Shown: positions 1 to 12,231, counted from the first letter of the stretch. The stretch: DNA of 64,000 bases from Diploscapter coronatus (GCA_964036155.1 OZ038422.1:49437201-49501200); one strand, 5' to 3'. The notes: generated by a model not told the origin, from the sequence alone. Program-made: numbers and translations.

Positions 1-3000
1 AAGGATTGTTATCACATAGAAGGGAACGCAGACAGAAAGGTATTCTCACCTTGACAGTGCTCTTGGAGACTTTTTCGCCGACTCTTCGGCCTTCGATGCC
101 CAGCTGCACAAACAATTCGAGAAGTCGCACCTGAATTTGACGAATTCATTCAGAAACATAAGGAGTTGCCTACCAAGAGAGACAATTTGTTGTCGTCCCC
201 GTCGACCCTCTCGGCCATTTTGCTGAGGGCCACGTCCACGGCAAGGGACACATGCGTGTATCTGTGTTCGTTCGCGCTGTTGCCTCCCTGCGAATAGATT
301 CGATTGCTCGATTCGATCGAAATCTGCGTGAACAGCTTCATCACTCCGTCTTGAATCGACTTCTGCAATTCCACTCATTCGTCTCTATTTCAGAGTTGAA
401 TTTCAACTGCTCCAGCGATCCACATGTCAGCTAGACAGCGCACCATAGTCACGTCCAACTGAGAGGGAGGACTGGCGAATCTGAAAGATGGAATAAATTG
501 AATTCTGACACAAACTATTGTAGCCTCTACCTCTGCAAGTAAATCTGTAGGACCATATCGGGGACATCGCTCTGCGAGACGAGCACAACTCCGATTCTCC
601 CCAGAGTCATGATGGCATTCTCGCAAATCAGTGCATTGTATCTGCAAACATATCACTCGTTCAGAGAACCAGGAGAAAGATGCATACGGTGAATTGGCTG
701 TGGCAGATCCCCTGAAGAGTTTAGAAGAGAGACTGGCGAGACAGGCCTGCACGGAGTCGGGCTCGACGTGGATGGCCGATTGCAGGGCTCTGCACAACGC
801 CTCGATTGCTGCTCCGCGAATTGTTTCCAATGCAAACTTCTTTCTGAAACAAGGTTTTTTTTTTTTGAAAATCATCAAGAAATACCTGGCAGATCCAGCA
901 GCCCCCGTTCCTGCGTCATTCCTGTTTTGATCATTCCTCTTGTCCGCTTCCATAGGGAAGCCCTTCTTGTCCAGCACATAATCAGCAGCGAGTTTCTGCA
1001 GCAGAGGGGCCGGGTCGAGGAGGAATTTAGAGAGCATAGGGACGACGGTGGCTGTGGCGACTGCAGGGAACTTCTCTGCCAGAGCGCCCACAGAGTCGAG
1101 TGCGCGGATGGCCAGAGGCAGTTGGGAAAGCTGAAATCTGACAGTCATACAATTGATCATTTTGTATAATTCACTATTTTTTTTCAGAAAGGAGGGTGAA
1201 TTATACCGTCAATGATCGACACATTGGAATGAAATAAAAAGAACGCGTTTCTTTCTCCCTTTCGCTTTAGCCTTCGAATGTGCAGGTAGACGAAATTTGT
1301 TTATTGGCGACTCTTTTTCTTTTCGTTTTTCGTTTCTTTACTGAAATTAACGGGATTCTTCAACACAAAGACTTGCCAATTATTGTCCTCTATCGATAAT
1401 TATAAAATTGTTTAACTAATTATCTATAACTGCCCTTAAAAATATGAAACGTGGAAAAAAGATAGCAAAGTGAACAAATGCTCGTCTATTCACGAATTCT
1501 GCGGGTCACTGGAGTGAGGAGAAAGAAACTCGCTCCCTTGAGTTCGTTTCAATTTGTCGATTATCGACAACACAACTTGCCTGGAATCTGCTGCCAGTGG
1601 TGGCTGCAGCGAAGATTCGTTCGGAGATGCGCGAGGCGACGTCGTCAGAATCGATCTCCTCGTCTGCAGCCCAGACGATGAGTTGCATTGCGGCCGCGGC
1701 CGATTGCAGCTGCAGTTTCTGCTTCTGGATCTGCAGTTCGTTCTTCAAGCTCATAGGCAGCTTTGACTTGTCGTCTTCTATGGATGCACGGCTTGCCTCT
1801 GACAGAGCCAGCATGCTCCGACCGAAGGAAGAGATCTGCAATTTTTATCCGAGTATATACACTTATTTCTGTAGTTATTGTACGCACTACTGACGGCAAA
1901 TTGCGCACCCGAATCTTTGCACTCGGTTTTTGAGATTCCGAATGATTCCTTCTGAATTCTGACTTCAGAATCGTACTCAGCGTGATCAACTTCAACTTGC
2001 AATAATGCCCGTTTTCGGAAATTCATGCGTTTTCGGTGTTTTTGAATTCCGCCTGCTCGAATAAGGCAACATTTTTTTTAATTTCAGCATTACTGTAAGC
2101 TATAAGCGACGTCAGTCTGGCAATTCCATAGTTTGAACGTTTTCATGAAAATGCTTGGTATTCTCGGAAACTGAGAGACAAGAAAATCCAACACTATTCC
2201 CCCTACATTGTGATTTCTTCCCTCTCTGCCACTTGCTATCTCACTTCTGCAGACCCCTATCGTCCCTCGCCCCTGCATCTGTGCGCCATTTATCGCTAGC
2301 CAGTGAATAAGGAATATGAATGATAGGATTTGTACCTCGTTTGCAAATTCCCTCGATAATTCTCGATTAGGAGAGAGCAGATCGAACGAGGAGAGCACGT
2401 CTCGCAGACAGGCCAGACAGGAGAGGATCATCGTTTCGCTGATTGTCTTGTAGGGGAATCGTTTGATCGCATTGTCGTTGAAGATCTCTGTGGCAAACTC
2501 GTCAAGCTTCTCGAACACAGGGAAAACTGTCTAGAATTCAAACAGTTCTTCGTCCTTTTCACAACAATTCGGCGGCATTTTACCCGTTCGTTTTTCGTGT
2601 CATCAGGGCTGTGTCCATTCCGTCTGTCTTTTGTCTTCCTCGTCAAGTGCATTATCTGAATTTGAATTCATTCTTCTTCAGCAGACCTGTAGATTTTCAC
2701 ACACGTGAGTGTGAAAACTTCCAAATCTGTTCTTCGGTGAAAAACAATAAATCTTACAATGTCTGACAGTTTATCGAGTTCAGTCGGCTTGAATCTCAAT
2801 GAAATGGTCGACTCGTGCGCCTGAAACAACACAACTTCTTCCAAGAATGAAAATCAACAGTAGAAAAATTCAACCATTTTGAAATCCATCATGAAGCAGG
2901 CGCCAATCTTGTTGTACATTTTGTAGAATCGCTTTGGGGAGAGTGGCTCTTTGTTCGGGTCTCTCAAATTCCATTCGTCGTCTGTTGATAATTTTTGCGA

Positions 3001-3918
3001 TGTTTCCCGCCTGAAAAATGAGCTTTTTTCTCATTAATTTTGACAAGGATTTCTTTTTCTATTTTTTAAACTTTTGATAAGCAAAGTAGACTTACCGTAA
3101 AAGAATCGGTCTTGTCTTGGTTGTCGACCCATTTTCGTCCTTTTCAGTCTGTCCTTCAACTTCGAATGGCAGAGGAAAAATCTGCAAGATGCGAATTTGA
3201 AATGCACATTGAAACAATGAATGGATACCATGGAAATGAGAGGCAGATCCCACTCGCAGGAGTATCTGCCGATGGAACGAAGTTGGCCGAGGACGAAGCA
3301 GCTCAGCTTGAGCAGATACGTCTTGTGATGCTCGATGTTCTCTGCGTCATTGAGGATGTTCTCAATGGTCGTCACTGCACACGAAAGGCTGTCCAACTGA
3401 AAGCATGCAATTGGAAAGAAAGAAGAATAAATTGTCTGCCGACCTGAGCAGAGACGATTCTGTCGCGCTGTTGTGGGAACCTAGCAGCGATGTCAGAGAG
3501 GACAGTGTTGAAGCAGAAGGAGAACTGCTCTTGGATGGGGATGTTGTCGTGCTTGTTCACGAGGCCATCGTCTATCCATTTCATTTCAGTGATCGACTCC
3601 AAAACGCGCACGAGAAGAGGAACCAACTCATCTGCAAGCAATTTTACTGTAGCATTTTCTAACCAAGACTCTGAAATGGTTCCCTCGTAAGCAGAATCTA
3701 TTCTCACCTGCCATTTTACCGTAAGAATAGAGAACATAGACTCCGAGCGACAGCAGTCTGCATCGGACGTTGTGAGTGAGCGTCTCCTTCTCGAGGTCCT
3801 TCTCCAGGTCGTTCAGCAGCAATCGGCGGACCTGGGACTCGGGCAGCTTGGCCGACTTGGCCAATGCAATCGCCAGACATTGCAGGTTGTTGAACACGAA
3901 GTCTTCCACGTCTTTCAT
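1..3918 (-). CDS. PI4KA: Phosphatidylinositol 4-kinase alpha, N-terminal part (partial at left edge)
   Basis: This type III kinase makes PI4P at the plasma membrane. Only its N-terminal alpha-solenoid half is here; the catalytic domain would lie beyond base 1. Exons read from ATG at 3918. The first ends at 3708 and the second (3444-3631) carries the conserved block EQFSFCFNTVLSDIAARF. Later exons carry FPLPFEVEG (about 3175), a block near 2516-2340, QLIVWAADEE (about 1690), RALDSVGALAEKFP (about 1090) and YTHVSLAVDVAL with LLELFVQLGIEGRR (about 265 and 95). All occur in the same order in human PI4KA as I remember it. Introns are short. One near 1580 uses a GC donor (AG|GCAAGT) and contains a transposon-like element. 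A TTCAG acceptor lies 9 nt upstream of ATG, and the MITD1 stop is only 230 bp upstream. Exon edges are by eye. Confidence 0.88.
1206..1570. mobile_element. TA-type MITE, family A copy 1 (PI4KA intron)
   Basis: This is about 365 bp inside a PI4KA intron. The left end is diverged from the family (CCGTCAATGATCGACACATT) and follows TA. The right end reads TTGTCGATTATCGACAA, but the flanking TA is replaced by CA. Shared internal blocks are GAACGCGTTTCTTTCTC near 1240 and GAAATTAACGGGATT near 1342, both also present in the copies at 25170 and 57550. It encodes no protein. It ends 10 bp from the GC-type donor of the host intron. Confidence 0.7.
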
Positions 3919-4148
3919 GTCACATCACTGAAGGTATTCAGATTTGCAGAGATGTGAAATTTTCAAAGATATTCAACTTGGTGTAAAACCAATGAAGTAA
4001 TACGTCATACAAGTGATGAGCAAAGTGTATAGAAAGCTCTTTATTCCTCTGCTTACAAATTTACCCATAATGTTTGTCAGTATCTGAATGTGGGAACTTG
4101 GAAGGCAAGTGAAATTTGATAAACGAGACGAAGTGCAAAAATCCAAAA

Positions 4149-5673
4149 TCACTTCCCATTTCTGGAGGTCTTGAAAATGTCGATGGTGGTCTCGTGACAT
4201 TGGCGCAGATTCATGTCGCACGAGCCAACCGAGTACTTGCCGGGGTTCTTGAAGTAGTCCAAGCCGCGGCCGATCTTCACAATCCAACCATTGTTGAATC
4301 TGCAAATCGCATCATTCTCCCTTTTTGCCAACACAGGGCATTCCTCTTTCCAAAAAGTTGTTGAAAAATGGAAAAAAAACAAACGAAAAATTCGTGTTGC
4401 CTCCCGACTACATATTCCAAAAAAAAAATCTGGAAGGCGTCGCGTGCTGCGTTGCGGTTTCGATTTGAATTGGCCATCTCGTTTATTCCATTCCGCTTTT
4501 TCGGCACGATCACTACCTGCATTGGAGCTCTATGCTAGCGAGAGAGAACGAGATTTTCTATGACCAGCAGACAGTAGTTAGAAAAGCGAGATGAAAAGTT
4601 CGCGGACTGAAATGTCCGAGTAAAGGAGTCAAGTATTTTGCTGCGCATCGCTCATTGCTTTGAGATCCTAGACATTGGAAATGGGAATGTCTTGTGGCAA
4701 AATAACAAATGACGCACCGAATTTCCCTGTCATGGATAGAGTCTGAGTACTCGATTTTAAGACTGATCTCCCTGGCCTCGAGGCTCTTGCTCAGCTCTGC
4801 AAACCCCTCCTTGTTCTTCTCTCCGTCCTTACCCGTTGTCAGCTCGATTCGCTTCAATCGCTTGGCTTTTATCACGAGAAGTTCGCAGAATCGAACGAAA
4901 TTGAGCATCTTCAAGATACTTTCTCAGCATAAGTTGAATCAGTCAATTTCGGCCGATCCCGCCTCAGATTACAAAATTCGAATCGACCGGTTAATCGTAC
5001 CGGGATTGGGAGATTAACCGGCCGATTGGAATTTCACAATCGGAGGCGGCGGGATCGGTCGGTTCAACTTATGCTGAGTTTCAAGTTCAAGTAATTTGCT
5101 GGAGAAATACCTGATGATGTGCGATGATGTAGGCGTCTTTGACGATAACGGACTCGAGTTCGTCGTCGATGCATTTAGCGAACACTCGATCGTAGCCGTG
5201 ACCCGTCGAATTCGCGGCGATTTTCCTCTGCTCCAGGGAGTTGACCTGTAAGATTCTAATTATTTTCTTCTTCGAAATAAATTTTATAACCTTAATTTTC
5301 GTGTCATTCTTCAATTCCTCAGCCCTAGACATGTACCTGTTGATTTGCTGTCGAAGTTTGTCTCTCTGCGAATCATTGTTGTCCAATAAACTAAAAGAGT
5401 GCATTCAGATTGTCAGAATTTGCGTGCTGACATCAGACTTGCTACTTTTTTTTTTTTTGAAAATTGCAAAAATAGGCAGTGGCCCCCAACTGCACTGCAC
5501 TTAGTTGTTTTCTTGCAGGTCTAGCTGACATACTTGAGTGCGCTCATGAGCGTGGAGATTCCCTGCATATACTTCTGCAGAGCGTCGTTCTTGTTGCCTG
5601 TCTGATCGAGTTGCACTGCCTCGATTAAGTCAGGCTTGGCCTGCTCCACAATTTCATCCACATTCCGCGACAT
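4149..5673 (-). CDS. MITD1: MIT domain-containing protein 1 homologue
   Basis: MITD1 binds ESCRT-III tails through its N-terminal MIT domain and uses a C-terminal phospholipase-D-like fold at the midbody during abscission. Five exons are visible. The MIT helices start at 5673 ([15 protein letters not shown]) and continue after an intron with [13 protein letters not shown]. The C-terminal domain has [36 protein letters not shown], then IHDREIR joined to [17 protein letters not shown], and ends [14 protein letters not shown] before the stop at 4149. These motifs match vertebrate MITD1 closely and in order. The intron before the NFVRFCELL exon contains a 154-bp foldback element. It is the upstream partner of PI4KA on the same strand, so the two may be co-transcribed. 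Confidence 0.93.
4925..5078. mobile_element. Foldback (MITE-like) element in a MITD1 intron
   Basis: The ends are exact 16-bp inverted repeats (CTCAGCATAAGTTGAA at 4925 and its complement ending at 5078). The arms stay complementary inward with mismatches: CGATCCCGCC against GGCGGGATCG, and CCGGTTAATC against GATTAACCGG. Almost the whole 154 bp could fold into one hairpin. It has no coding capacity. A short TTT on both sides may be a target duplication. Confidence 0.8.
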
Positions 5674-6002
5674 CGTGTCGATGTCTTGTTGTCTGCCTTC
5701 CTGAGATGGTTAAAGGCGCGCCATCGATAAGTCAACAGCCAAACACTTTCCTGAATACAATCGTCAGTTAAAAGACGATTAACGACGATAATTAGCGAAA
5801 AATCAATTAAAATTAGCAATAAATAAAACAGCGAAATGTGCGCGAATTTAAGAGACCCAGCTTACAAGTGCATTAAAATCGGATGCTAGCATACCCCTGG
5901 ACACGATCTGAAACTCAGAATCGGATTCGACGTACAAGCAAACCCTAGAAAGCTTCCTATCCGAAGCTTTCAGCTTCAGAGCCAATAAAATTGAAGAGAG
6001 AA

Positions 6003-6740
6003 AAGCGCCCTGCGTTTAGACGTTGTCATCTCTAACGCATAAAAGATTAAACTCCCACTGTAGCCAACACTATTTCTGTGATAACCTAGTATCAGATACG
6101 CAGAAATAACGATGATAATTTGGTAGAGCCAAATTAGCATCAAGACTGTCCTATCTAAGATATTAGTTGACGAGTCAGTATGAGTCTGATATTGGTGATG
6201 ATCCAGTGACATCTTATCGCGAGCAGTCGGGCCAGAAGCAGAACTACCCCTAGTCGCCAGCGGTGGCGCCGCTGGACGAGAGACTCTCAACGGGGTTGAG
6301 TAGTCAAGAGTACAAGCGAGTAGTCTGCGACCAGTGATGGACATCAGAACTAGGATGCTAATCTACTGATGATCTACCTGGACTCTCTAATGATAATAAA
6401 TCATTCATTCCTGAACTTGTTGTTGTTGATGTATTGCCTCTGATCAAGTCACTATGTATAACATATAGAATTATAAAAATTTCCACTCTTATGCACCCCA
6501 GTTTATTATCGCCTGTACTATTTCGCCACTTTCTCTTTCTCAGTTTCTCCCCCTTCTGCACTATTCCTCAGTTTTTGCTTCTTGAAAAATCTCATAGATT
6601 AAAGTAAAAATCATCCGGTAAAAGCTATATAGGGGTAATCTGAGATCAGAAAAACGAATTTGAGGTCGAAATTGCCCGAAGAGTAATCATTTTCTTCTGA
6701 ATTTCCCTTTTTACCTTCCTTCTAAAGAACAATAAATTTT
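6003..6740. repeat. Dispersed repeat, copy A (interrupted)
   Basis: Parts 6003-6076 and 6479-6740 align with 43690-43960. Shared stretches include CCTGCGTTTA, CACTGTAGCCAACACTATTTC, CACT-TTATGC-CC-AGTTTATT, TCATCCGGTAAAAGCTAT against TTATCTGGTAGGAAGCTAT, and GGGTAATCTG--ATCAGAAAA. The two halves are separated by about 402 bp that is missing from the other copy. Confidence 0.75.
6077..6478. mobile_element. Insertion with ATTTC duplication, possibly a solo LTR
   Basis: Comparison with the uninterrupted repeat at 43.7 kb defines this insertion. It is flanked by ATTTC at 6072-6076 and again at 6479-6483, a 5-bp duplication. It starts TGTGATAACC and has GTATAACA close to its right end (6456-6463), which resembles LTR termini of 5-bp-duplicating retrotransposons. 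The final 15 bases do not fit a TG...CA terminus, so the class is uncertain. No long ORF is seen. Confidence 0.6.
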
Positions 6741-6819
6741 TTATTATCACCAGAAATTGGCTCTTTGGTTCAATGGAGCTGATAAGAGAAATTAGTCTCT
6801 CGAGTTTTCTATCCAAAAT

Positions 6820-8560
6820 ATGAGGGTCTACATTTTCATTGCTCTAATTTTGGGATGCAGCCTTTCGGAGGTGACTTTGTTAGATCGATCTAATAGAATT
6901 GGAACATTTAGGGAGCATGGCTGAAGGTGCCGTCGATAGCTCTCAGGGTGTCGAAATACATGGCTGATTTGACGAATCTGAATGAGCCTGAAGACTCGAA
7001 TAGAAAGCCCGTGGACGAAGAATTCGAGGTACAAGTCAACGACAAAGTCGATGAGAACAGAGAACACTCGAAGGATGACTGGATGGAATTCGTGCGTCTT
7101 CCCAGCCCCGATGAAGTCGAGAAGAAGGTCAGAAAGCCCTCACTGCCAAGGCTGAATTATCCGGATATTACGAAGGAGACTCACAATCCACCTGGGATGA
7201 TCGTCGTTACGAATGAAGATTCCGAGGACAACGATGCCGAGGTTCGCCGTTTTTCATAGTCTAAGTGAACGTTTTAATCTAGGAGTTAACATATCATGCT
7301 AAGCCAGAGTGGGAGCCTGTCATTGTGCCAAAAAAACTGCGTCATCCCGTCGCTCCTCCCAAGATTGAACAGGAAGTTCCCATCCCAGAAAATGCACCCG
7401 CACAAAGAACCTGTTTGAAGAAGGCTCCGAAGAAGATTGAATACAAGTAAAACGACGGGTAATTTATCGAGAAAAAAACTTTGACAATTAGAACGAAGCC
7501 TCGTGAATGGGAGCTGGAAACGTTCGTGCCGAATGATTTGCCAACCCATTGGGACTGGCGTAATGTTGATGGAATCAACTACTGCAGTCCCAATCGAAAC
7601 CAGCACATTCCTGTCTACTGCGGCAGTTGCTGGGTGTTTGGAACTACAGGTACATCAACAATTCGTCTCTACCATTATGAATGGCTGTATCTAGGAGCCC
7701 TGAATGACAGGTTCAACATTGCCAGGAAGAATAGATGGCCGATGACGATGGTCTCTCCTCAGGAAATCATCGACTGCAATGGGGAAGGCAGCTGTCAGGG
7801 AGGCACTGTCGAGAACGTCCTTTCCTACGCACACACTCATGGACTTGTCGAAGAAGGATGCAATGTCTATAGGGCCACCAATGGAGGTATTTTCATGGTT
7901 CAGATCGGGGTGTTCGGGATTTGGATTCCGAATTTTTCAAAATTGAAATTCCGAACAGCCCTGATTCAGATAATAACTTATCGAATCCCAGAGTGCAATC
8001 CATTCCATCGCTGTGGCAGTTGCTGGCCGGACAATTGCTTCCCGCTGAATAACTACACCAGATATTATGTCAAGGAATATGGACCCGTTAGAATTAGTTT
8101 ATAACTTGGAAGCTCAAATTATTATTCTAGCTATCTGGTCGTGAGAAAATGATGGCAGAAATCATGAAGGGAGGGCCAATTCCTTGTGCGATCGGGGCTA
8201 CGAAGAAGTTCGAGTACGAATACACAAAGGGCGTTTATTATGAGAAGAGCAATCTTACTGTAAGTTGAGAACATGAATTAGAGATGAAGATCACGACCCT
8301 TTTAGTCGAACCACATAGTTTCTGTGAATGGTTGGGGTGTGGACGACAATGGCGTCGAGCATTGGATCGTGAGGAATTCGTGGGGAGACGCTTGGGTGAG
8401 ATTACACAGAGAAATTGGCATAACATTTCTGCATTAGGGCGAAACGGGCTGGTTCCGAGTGGTTACCTCGAAATTCCAAAACGGACAGGGAGATGAGTAC
8501 AACATGGGCATTGAGAGGGAATGCTACTGGGCCGAGGTCGAGGCGCCAATCATCAACTAA
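6820..8560 (+). CDS. CTSZ: Cathepsin Z/X-like cysteine protease with long N-terminal extension
   Basis: This is a lysosomal or secreted papain-family carboxypeptidase. I reconstruct nine exons: 6820-6870, 6912-7241, 7283-7446, 7492-7649, 7695-7886, 7992-8086, 8131-8259, 8306-8395 and 8438-8560. They total 1332 nt (443 aa) in one frame. A signal peptide ([17 protein letters not shown]) is followed by about 175 residues of charged, low-similarity sequence. The mature domain then begins near [15 protein letters not shown]. Family marks are the HIP motif ([12 protein letters not shown], catalytic Cys), [30 protein letters not shown] (catalytic His) and RNSWGDAWG (catalytic Asn). All catalytic residues are present. 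Vertebrate CTSZ is about 300 aa with a short propeptide, so the extension is unusual. Intron six holds a 58-bp hAT-like hairpin. Confidence 0.92.
7906..7963. mobile_element. hAT-like micro-hairpin, family B copy 1
   Basis: This 58-bp inverted-repeat unit (CGGGGTGTTCGGGATT ... AATTCCGAACAGCCCTG) sits in cathepsin Z intron six. It is flanked by GTTCAGAT (7898-7905) and ATTCAGAT (7964-7971), an 8-bp duplication with one mismatch. CAGGG-type ends with 8-bp duplications are typical of hAT transposons. Confidence 0.72.
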
Positions 8561-9775
8561 TCAATTAAACGTTTATTATTAGTCGCACAATCATAATAGA
8601 TAAAATATCGCAATATAAATCTTCTTTGAACAATATAATTTCACAAATCAACATCTTCAATTGAATCATGTCGTTGTCAGCTAGAATATGTGTGTTGTCG
8701 ATTTTTACAAGGTAAATAAAACATTAGGAAAATTTACAAATCGAATCGAGCATGGAAAGATTTGCGTGTAAATCGATCGATTTCGGTAGAAAATCTGATA
8801 GATCTTCAGAACTGGCTGGTTCATTTTCAGACTTTCTACCAACAAGCCACTGCCTATGGCACTTAACGAAGGGCTTCAATCACAATTTAGGTGTTATTTA
8901 ATTAGGTAAAGTTAAGTATTTAATTGAGTCAGATAATTACCAAGAAAATTGCCCTCGAATTAAACAAAGGTTATAATTAATTCGAGAAATTTTAAGATTC
9001 AGACATCATTGAAAATCTTATGATTTCTCGAACTACCTGAATTATTCAATAAGGCAGTACAAGAGGTCGCTTTTGCGTGTGAAAAATGAAAAGGTTTGGT
9101 CAGAATTTCGTCATCATAGAATTTTTAAAAAGTTTCCTTTTAACAATTTGTACTTAAATTAACATTACGAGATATGATTGAATCAGGTGAAGTACTTTCG
9201 TTTTCAATTCAACAATATCTCCACTCTAAATGATGAATTATGCACCATCTGAATTACAAGGGAAAAAGAGGATTTCGAGGCTACATTTTAACGGGACTCA
9301 CAACCCAAATGAATGGTCATAAAGATAAAGATATATTGGTAGAGGATATTGAATAATTATGCAAACGATAGACATTTCTATTGACTATCAAAGAGATTAG
9401 GTTTATGCGCGAAGATATATCAAATCTAGTATTATCAATTAAATCAGATTGTCAAAAACTACAATAATCTCAAATCAATTTGAACAGTGATTGTTAGAAA
9501 AAGTCACAGATAAAATGCCTGAATTCGGAGAAATGGGCAGATATTCTTCAGAATCTATGCCCATACAAAGTATTATTAATGAAAAAACCAGTTTTAGGTG
9601 AAAACGAAATATAGTTACTTGGAAAGAATGAATAGGTTAGGTCGATGCCTATCAATTACCAATAAACGATCATATAGCCATATTACAAGCGACGTCTAAT
9701 AATAGCATTAAATTTATGCATCTAACTTACAATAGAATTTCTATAAAATAAGGTAATGGTCTTCTACGATGTTTG
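8561..9775. other. Intergenic, AT-rich, no gene seen
   Basis: This region lies between the convergent 3' ends of cathepsin Z (+) and the zinc-finger gene (-). It is AT-rich with frequent stops in all frames. It should hold both polyadenylation regions; AATAAA occurs near 8716 and 9662. Confidence 0.6.
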
Positions 9776-12231
9776 TCAATATCCCATGTGGTCATATCCG
9801 TAGAGAGGCTGATGGTGGGCGTAGTCCATTTGCATTGACTGAAACTGAATCTTTGGATGATTAGAATTAACTCGATTTACCTGCTCAGGCTCTTGAATGT
9901 TCATTCCCCCAATTTCATCCAGCGATTCCTCCTTCGTGCCTTTTCTGGATCTGGGCTTCCTTCCTCTGGTAGAGTTCAATTTATGTGCATTCAGCCTCTC
10001 AATCAAGTCGTTCTTGGTGATTCCCTGTGCAGACGCCTTCATCGACTCTAACTTCCTGTCCCATTCTGAAGGTCGACCTTCTTAGACCAAAGAAACTTGA
10101 GATTGCTGTATACCTTTAAGATCCTTGCAGTCAGGGGCAGGATGACATGTGTTTAGATGACGCTTCATGTTTCCCTTGTAGATGGTGACGAATTCGCAGC
10201 CATCACAAATGTAGGCATCGTCAGGGGGCTCGTTGCTCTTCATTGGAGATTCTCCATTCGAGTTCTGAAACTTGGAAAATCCTAGAGTCTAAAATTAGAT
10301 AACAATACCGAATTAGGAGATTGCAATTGGCCATTGTTCATGGAATGATGCAAATGATGCGCTCCTGGAGATGAATCACAAGAATACGAGGCTGAAGGGG
10401 AAAGTAGTGGAGGCGAGGACATTACATCAGTCAGGGATCGCGCCATTCTGGGCACGACTGGGGCAGAATGCGGTGGTGGGAGGACTGAATGTGAACCTTC
10501 TTACCCATAAGCAACATAACCCATCTTACCAGGATCATAGCCCTCCTTCAAAGCACTAACATCGTCTTCGGTTTTCCGTCTTTTATACTCTCGCTTTTTA
10601 TCTTTATCGCCACGCCTTTTCGGGTTATCCCCATTCTTCTGACATTGATTGATATGCCTTCGAATATTGCCCTAAAATCAATTATTTCTTCGAATTTCTA
10701 GATGCCTTCTTCCATGCCTTGTAATGTGATATGAATCTGTCGCAATGTGGGCAGATAGGAGATAGCCCATCCTGTCCATTTGTGATCGCCCCAGCTTTAA
10801 TCGCATTCTCGGTGCCAGGAGCTATGGGCTTCCCTCCCGAGGCAATTTGGTCCAGATAACTTCGGCCTTAAATTCGCTCATTCAAAAGAGCTGGTCGTTA
10901 TTTCGATTGTCTCATTCGTTTGTTAGAGTGAAACAATCCGATAGAAAATCACATGGTGGTCTTCTATTGAAAAACTTTGATAAGAAATTATTTGAAAAAG
11001 TATAAGTGCAACTAATTTACCAGATCCATGCGTTCATGCAGAATAAATTACATTCCATTCACAAAATTGGGGAACTTATTAAATGTTTGTATAGTTAAAT
11101 GAAATGGGATGATGAAGTGATGTCATAAATGAAACATTCCCGGGCATTCACGCTATGGAGGATAAATCAGCCCACCTACAAACTCCCTACATGATTGAGC
11201 TCGTCCCAGATGTCCTGAAATCGAGGTATAAGTTCCAGCTTTCATTAGTTATTTTACCTGTGAGGGAACGTCTCGAAGGATAAATTCCTTTGCATGCAAC
11301 GCACATAACTCGTTCTTCTTCGTTGCTTTTCAATTCCTGCATTCAAAGATTGAACTTCACTATTTAGCAGTTTCAATACCTCCATATCAGTAGAAGCCCC
11401 CTCTCCATTTAGGGGAGGCGTATCTGAGGTCGCAGAGCCGCCACTTGATGTTAAAGTTGGACTATTCAACGATGCCTAAGGGAAAAACTATAATTCGCAT
11501 TGTTTAAATGCAAGTACTTGATCACTGGGAGATACGGTTGAAGGTCTTCGTGGATTCGCGCCGACATTGCCGTTTTGGGCAGCGGCCTGATGAGGCATCG
11601 GTCTGGGTGGCGGTTGCATCGGGCCTGGAGTCGGGTGCAATCGGGCTGACTTAAAGTGCATTTCTCTTTAGTTGTTCAGCTCAGAAGATGTAATTCTCAC
11701 ATCATGCGGAACTCTATGGTTGTTGATGAAATGTGGCTGTGCAGGGCCGGGGATCTGGTGGTTGTAAATGGGATAGGGGGCTGCGCCGTGGAAGGAAGGG
11801 CCTGTGGGAGCGAAGTAGTGCGGCTGAGGTCGGAACGGGAATTGCTGGGGAGGGGCCAATTGCATGGGAGCCATTTGATGAAGGCCAGCAGAGGCGCTGG
11901 GATGATCCAATCTGGAAATTTGCATATGTACCATTGAATACCCATACTACTCTTACCTAGCATCATAGGAATTATAGATATTGTTAGCAGGCGGTACGAA
12001 AACCCCACTAGCTGTGGCAGCGTTGGTAGCATAAATGGTATCGGGGACAGGCTTGGGCTGCTCAACCCATCCGTCACCAGCGTAAGGACCCAGAGAGGAA
12101 TCGGACAGCATGGCGAATGTCGAACTGGAAAGCGGTAACATTTGGTGGGATTAGCATGGTGTTTGATACCTGAAAAGTTCGGGAGTGCCAGTTAATGTGG
12201 AACTGGAAGTGGGAGACCATTGCACGTCCAT
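9776..12231 (-). CDS. C2H2-type zinc-finger nuclear protein, family not recognised
   Basis: It is probably a DNA-binding regulator. The gene model starts at 12231 (MDVQWSPTSSSTL) and splices into a Ser/Pro/Tyr-rich region (12100-11960, then 11910-11690 rich in PQP, HY and P). A short, possibly coiled, segment follows (MEVLKLLNSEVQSLNAGIEKQ near 11385). Finger one is CPHCDRFISHYKAW joined to GNIRRHINQCQ (about 10750-10630). A basic stretch comes next (KRRGDKDKKREYKRRK, likely nuclear localisation). Finger two is ICDGCEFVTIYKGNMKRHLNTCH (about 10210-10140). The C-terminus has RGRKPRSRKGTK and a His/Tyr-rich tail ending at 9776. The fingers are far apart and atypical, and I cannot assign a named family. 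Exon joins between 10.2 and 11.3 kb are approximate. About 6 kb of gene-free DNA lies upstream. Confidence 0.7.

Larger units (their letters stand above)
5674..6819. other. Intergenic region with dispersed repeat and nested insertion
   Basis: I find no gene between the divergent MITD1 and cathepsin Z starts. Both promoters should lie here. Most of 6003-6740 is a dispersed repeat also found near 43.7-43.95 kb, split by an insertion at 6077-6478. Confidence 0.7.
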
